DNA of 15,340 nt, taken from a bacterium. Its GTDB lineage: Bacteria; Actinomycetota; Acidimicrobiia; Spongiisociales; UBA11373. Positions 13,444 to 15,340 of this stretch are shown here, piece after piece. The notes below the pieces were generated by a model. It saw nothing but the letters and a program-made list of their open reading frames with translations. It did no database searches and had not been told where the DNA came from. The first letter of the stretch is position 1, and every line of letters begins with the position of its first letter. The position numbers and the translations under genes are program-made. The stretch is taken from positions 1-15,340 of the forward strand of contig JABMPV010000271.1 in assembly GCA_013202595.1 (NCBI GenBank), written 5' to 3'.

Positions 13444-13489
13444 CGAAAGACCCTGGTTCCCGGCTTCGTCGGGAACCAGGGCGCTTTCG
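13444..13489 (-). terminator. Strong intrinsic terminator between glnII and ctaC
   Basis: A perfect 12-bp stem (13451-13462 with 13470-13481, loop GCTTCGT) is extended across a small internal loop by CGAAAG (13444-13449) pairing with CTTTCG (13484-13489). On the - strand the stem is followed by TCTTTCGCCT. This is the style of intrinsic terminators in high-GC actinobacteria. It would end the glnII transcript and shield the ctaC promoter; the near symmetry would let it work in both directions. Confidence 0.75.
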
Positions 13490-13544
13490 GTCATCGGTGT
13501 CCGGTCATCGGTCATCGGTCGTCGGTGGTCAGTGATCAGTTCGG
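13489..13544. repeat. Tandem 7-bp repeat, consensus GGTCATC
   Basis: Consecutive 7-base units read GGTCATC, GGTGTCC, GGTCATC, GGTCATC, GGTCGTC, GGTGGTC, AGTGATC from 13489 to 13537, then a decayed AGTTCGG. On the other side of a small core, 13561-13588 reads as further 7-base units in the inverted sense (GACCGGC, AACCGAC, GACTGAC, GACCGCA). GTCGTCGGT 13518-13526 pairs exactly with ACCGACGAC 13569-13577. The tract begins at the end of the terminator and runs to the glnII stop. Confidence 0.75.
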
Positions 13545-13588
13545 AATGCCGAGAACCAGAGACCGGCAACCGACGACTGACGACCGCA

Positions 13589-14590
13589 TCAGCCTTCCAG
13601 GGCTGAACAGACCGTGTCGGTGATCAAGCGGGTTACGACATAGGGGTCCATGTTGGCGTTGGGGCGCCGGTCCTCGATGTAGCCGTAGCCGTCCCTCTCC
13701 ACCTGCCAGGGGATCCGCACCGACGCGCCCCGGTCGCTCACGCCGTAGCTGTACTCGGTCCAGGGAGCCGTCTCGTGCAATCCGGTCAGCCGGCGCTGGA
13801 TCCCGGCACCGTACGCCTCGATGTGGAGGTCGGCCTTCGTCCCGAGAGCCTCGCACGCTGCGATGATCGGCTCGTACGACCTCCGCATGTCAGCAGTCGA
13901 GAAGTTGGTGTGCGCACCTGCGCCGTTCCAATCCCCTTCGACGGGCTTGGGGTTGAGGTGGGCGGAGATGTCGAAGTCCTCGGCGAGGCGATACAGCAGC
14001 CAGCGAGCCAGCCACAACTGATCGGACGCCTCGACGGGACCAAGGGGTCCCACCTGGAACTCCCACTGGCCGATCATCACCTCGGCGTTGGTGCCGGAGA
14101 TCGCGATTCCCGCATCCATGCACGCCGTTGTGTGGGCCTCCACGATGTCTCTGCCCCAGATCTCGTCAGCGCCGACACCGCAGTAGTACCCACCCTGGGG
14201 TGCCGGGTAGCCGCCGACGGGCCAGCCATGGGGGCGCCCGTCCTTGAAGAAGGTGTACTCCTGCTCGATGCCGAACCACGGTTCGTGGGCTGCGTACTTC
14301 TCGGCGACCTCGGCGCATGCGGCTCTGGTGTTGGAGGGGTGGGGGGTCAAATCGGTGTCGAGCACCTCGCACAGAACCAACACGTCGTCTCCACCCCGGA
14401 TCGGATCGGGCGTGACGAGCACGGGACGCAGCACACAGTCCGACGATCTGCCCGGAGCCTGCTCGGTGCTCGAACCGTCAAAACCCCAGACGGGCGGTTC
14501 TTCGCCCACCGGGACGATCTTCGTCTTGGAACGCAGTTTGGAGGTGGGCGTCTGCCCATCGATCCAGATGTATTCGGCGCGATAGGCCAT
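13589..14590 (-). CDS. glnII: Glutamine synthetase type II (GSII)
   Basis: Makes glutamine from glutamate, ammonia and ATP in the cytoplasm. At 333 residues it is the short, eukaryote-like type II enzyme (as in Streptomyces, Frankia and rhizobia) and not the roughly 470-residue type I. Landmarks: WGFDGSST (35-42), FGIEQEYTFF with metal-binding Glu (106-115), SGTNAEVMIGQWEFQVGP (165-182), NGAGAHTNFST (222-232) with the ATP-side His, GVSDRGASVRIP (283-294), and YIEDRRPNANMDPY (304-317). The type I adenylylation loop is absent, so control should be transcriptional. The ATG at 14590 has GGGAGGA 6-12 bases upstream. It is apparently transcribed alone, with a strong terminator downstream and phased GlnR-like pentamers about 50-90 bases upstream. 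All expected motifs are present. Confidence 0.95.
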   Translation of the reverse strand: MAYRAEYIWIDGQTPTSKLRSKTKIVPVGEEPPVWGFDGSSTEQAPGRSSDCVLRPVLVTPDPIRGGDDVLVLCEVLDTDLTPHPSNTRAACAEVAEKYAAHEPWFGIEQEYTFFKDGRPHGWPVGGYPAPQGGYYCGVGADEIWGRDIVEAHTTACMDAGIAISGTNAEVMIGQWEFQVGPLGPVEASDQLWLARWLLYRLAEDFDISAHLNPKPVEGDWNGAGAHTNFSTADMRRSYEPIIAACEALGTKADLHIEAYGAGIQRRLTGLHETAPWTEYSYGVSDRGASVRIPWQVERDGYGYIEDRRPNANMDPYVVTRLITDTVCSALEG

Positions 14591-14641
14591 GGGTGTCCTC
14601 CCTGGGACGCATCGTTGTCATCTCCATGATGGGCCACAACG

Positions 14642-14679
14642 GTTTCCGAACCGTCATCGGAGTGTGAACGCTTGGTTTC
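14642..14679 (-). promoter_or_regulatory. Possible GlnR-type operator upstream of glnII
   Basis: On the - strand four pentamers are spaced exactly 11 bases apart: GAAAC (14675-14679), TTCAC (14664-14668), ATGAC (14653-14657) and GAAAC (14642-14646), each separated by 6 bases. The Streptomyces GlnR box is built of GTnAC and GAAAC pentamers separated by 6 bases. ATGAC-n6-GAAAC matches one half-box with a single mismatch. A separate dyad, ACGGTT-tccg-AACCGT (14639-14654), overlaps. This is a hypothesis from spacing and resemblance. Confidence 0.4.
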
Positions 14680-14683
14680 GGTG

Positions 14684-14774
14684 CCGGCGACATTGCACTC
14701 GCCGGAGGGTGACGATCACCACGATCTCCCCGGGTGTCATCGATGCTCCATGGAGGTCCGGCGAGGAATCCTCG
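14684..14774. promoter_or_regulatory. Three dyads in the glnII-permease divergent region
   Basis: CCGGCGA (14684-14690) pairs with TCGCCGG (14699-14705) around 8 bases; GGTGA (14708-14712) with TCACC (14716-14720) around 3 bases; CGAGGA (14762-14767) with TCCTCG (14769-14774) around 1 base. They lie between two divergent genes and may be operators or leader structure for either. No clear promoter for the permease was found in 14591-14887, and no gene. Confidence 0.3.
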
Positions 14775-14887
14775 AGGGCCAGTCGGCAGGGCGGGTGGCT
14801 TGCCCGGACCTGGGATACTCGTCGGGTGCCAGGCTCTTCTTCCACCTCCACCGCGACACCGCTCCATCAGCAGCGGCGGTCCGTCGA

Positions 14888-15340
14888 ATGCCTGTAGATC
14901 CCTTCATCCTCGTCATTGCGCTGGTGGTCACACTCGTTGCGGCCACCCTCCAGGGAACGATCGGCTTCGGAGTCGCCATCGTCTCGGTGCCCGTGCTCTC
15001 GCTCCTCGACCCCGCTCTGACTCCGGTGCCCCAATTACTCCTCGCCCTTCCTCTCAGCGCGGCGATCCTGTGGCGGGAGCGGCATTCAGTCGATTTTCAC
15101 GGCCTGGGGTGGATCATCGCAGGAAGGGTGCCCGGCGCCCTGATCGGCCTGTGGCTGCTCGCCTCATTCACCAGAAGGGAGGTGGAGTTGGCAATAGCAG
15201 TCATCGTCCTGGTCGCGGTGATCATCTTCGGCACTGGCATCCACATCGCCAGGAACCGGGCGACCGGTTTCCTCGCTGGAGTGGCCGCAGGAATCACCGG
15301 TCTGGTCGCTTCGATCGGCGGCCCCCCGATCGCCCTGCTC
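14888..15340 (+). CDS. TauE/SafE-family membrane permease, 3'-truncated
   Basis: The frame opens at ATG 14888 and runs off the window after 151 codons. The family (PF01925) contains 7-8 helix membrane carriers for sulfite, sulfoacetate, taurine-related or other organic anions. The N-terminal half-repeat shows helix 1 with the signature LQGTIGFGVAIVSVPVL (21-37). Further helices lie at about 48-62, 74-93 and 100-118. The second half-repeat begins with AAGITGLVASIGGPPIALL at the end of the window, the typical internal duplication of this family. The ribosome site is weak (GCGGCGG about 10 bases upstream), so the start is less certain, but the sequence upstream in this frame offers nothing better. 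Substrate cannot be judged. It diverges from glnII. Confidence 0.88.
   Translation, partial: MPVDPFILVIALVVTLVAATLQGTIGFGVAIVSVPVLSLLDPALTPVPQLLLALPLSAAILWRERHSVDFHGLGWIIAGRVPGALIGLWLLASFTRREVELAIAVIVLVAVIIFGTGIHIARNRATGFLAGVAAGITGLVASIGGPPIALL

Noticed and set aside
13489..13588. CRISPR-like repeat array behind glnII
   Set aside because: Units are only 7 bases, contiguous and without spacers; no cas gene is near.

Overview
The window is GC-rich DNA from an actinobacterium, most likely an uncultured lineage near Acidimicrobiia. This is inferred from the strong G/C preference at third codon positions, a LytR-CpsA-Psr wall protein, tandem PPOX-fold (probably F420-dependent) flavoprotein genes, a type II glutamine synthetase and a caa3-type oxidase. 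No alignment could be run, so the taxonomic placement is tentative. Most of the window is ordinary chromosomal gene content. I see no tRNA, rRNA, CRISPR array, insertion sequence or phage gene.

Layout of the left part, all on the + strand. 1-1362: 3' part of a YyaL/SSP411-type (DUF255) protein. 1395-2528: LCP cell-wall ligase. 2709-3641: unrecognised membrane-anchored secreted protein. 3632-3820: small single-helix membrane protein that overlaps it. 4157-5007: two tandem PPOX-class genes with a 4-base overlap. A 570-base stretch with no convincing large gene follows (5008-5576). It is packed with inverted repeats, including a perfect 23-bp hairpin, and holds a 34-codon ORF. 5577-7705: otsA and otsB, a two-gene trehalose operon with a 4-base overlap. 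7844-8578: unrecognised six-helix membrane protein.

The right part is mainly on the - strand. A complete aa3/caa3 cytochrome c oxidase operon reads ctaC-ctaD-ctaE-ctaF-ctaG from 13370 down to 8599 with tight or overlapping junctions. CtaC carries a fused heme-c domain. CtaD has the C-terminal extension that goes with a short, five-helix CtaE, as in Bacillus-type caa3 oxidases. Upstream of it, glnII (13589-14590, -) ends in a 3' region with a ladder of 7-base repeats and a strong hairpin terminator. A TauE/SafE-type permease (14888 to the window end, +) diverges from glnII across about 300 bp containing phased GlnR-like pentamers and several dyads.

The observations most worth following are: the otsA start, where a perfect AGGAGG sits 7 nt before an ATT codon exactly where conserved OtsA sequence begins; the nested-palindrome hairpin and short ORF upstream of otsA; the heptad repeat ladder behind glnII; and the GlnR-like array in front of glnII. 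I found no convincing new defence or mobile system.
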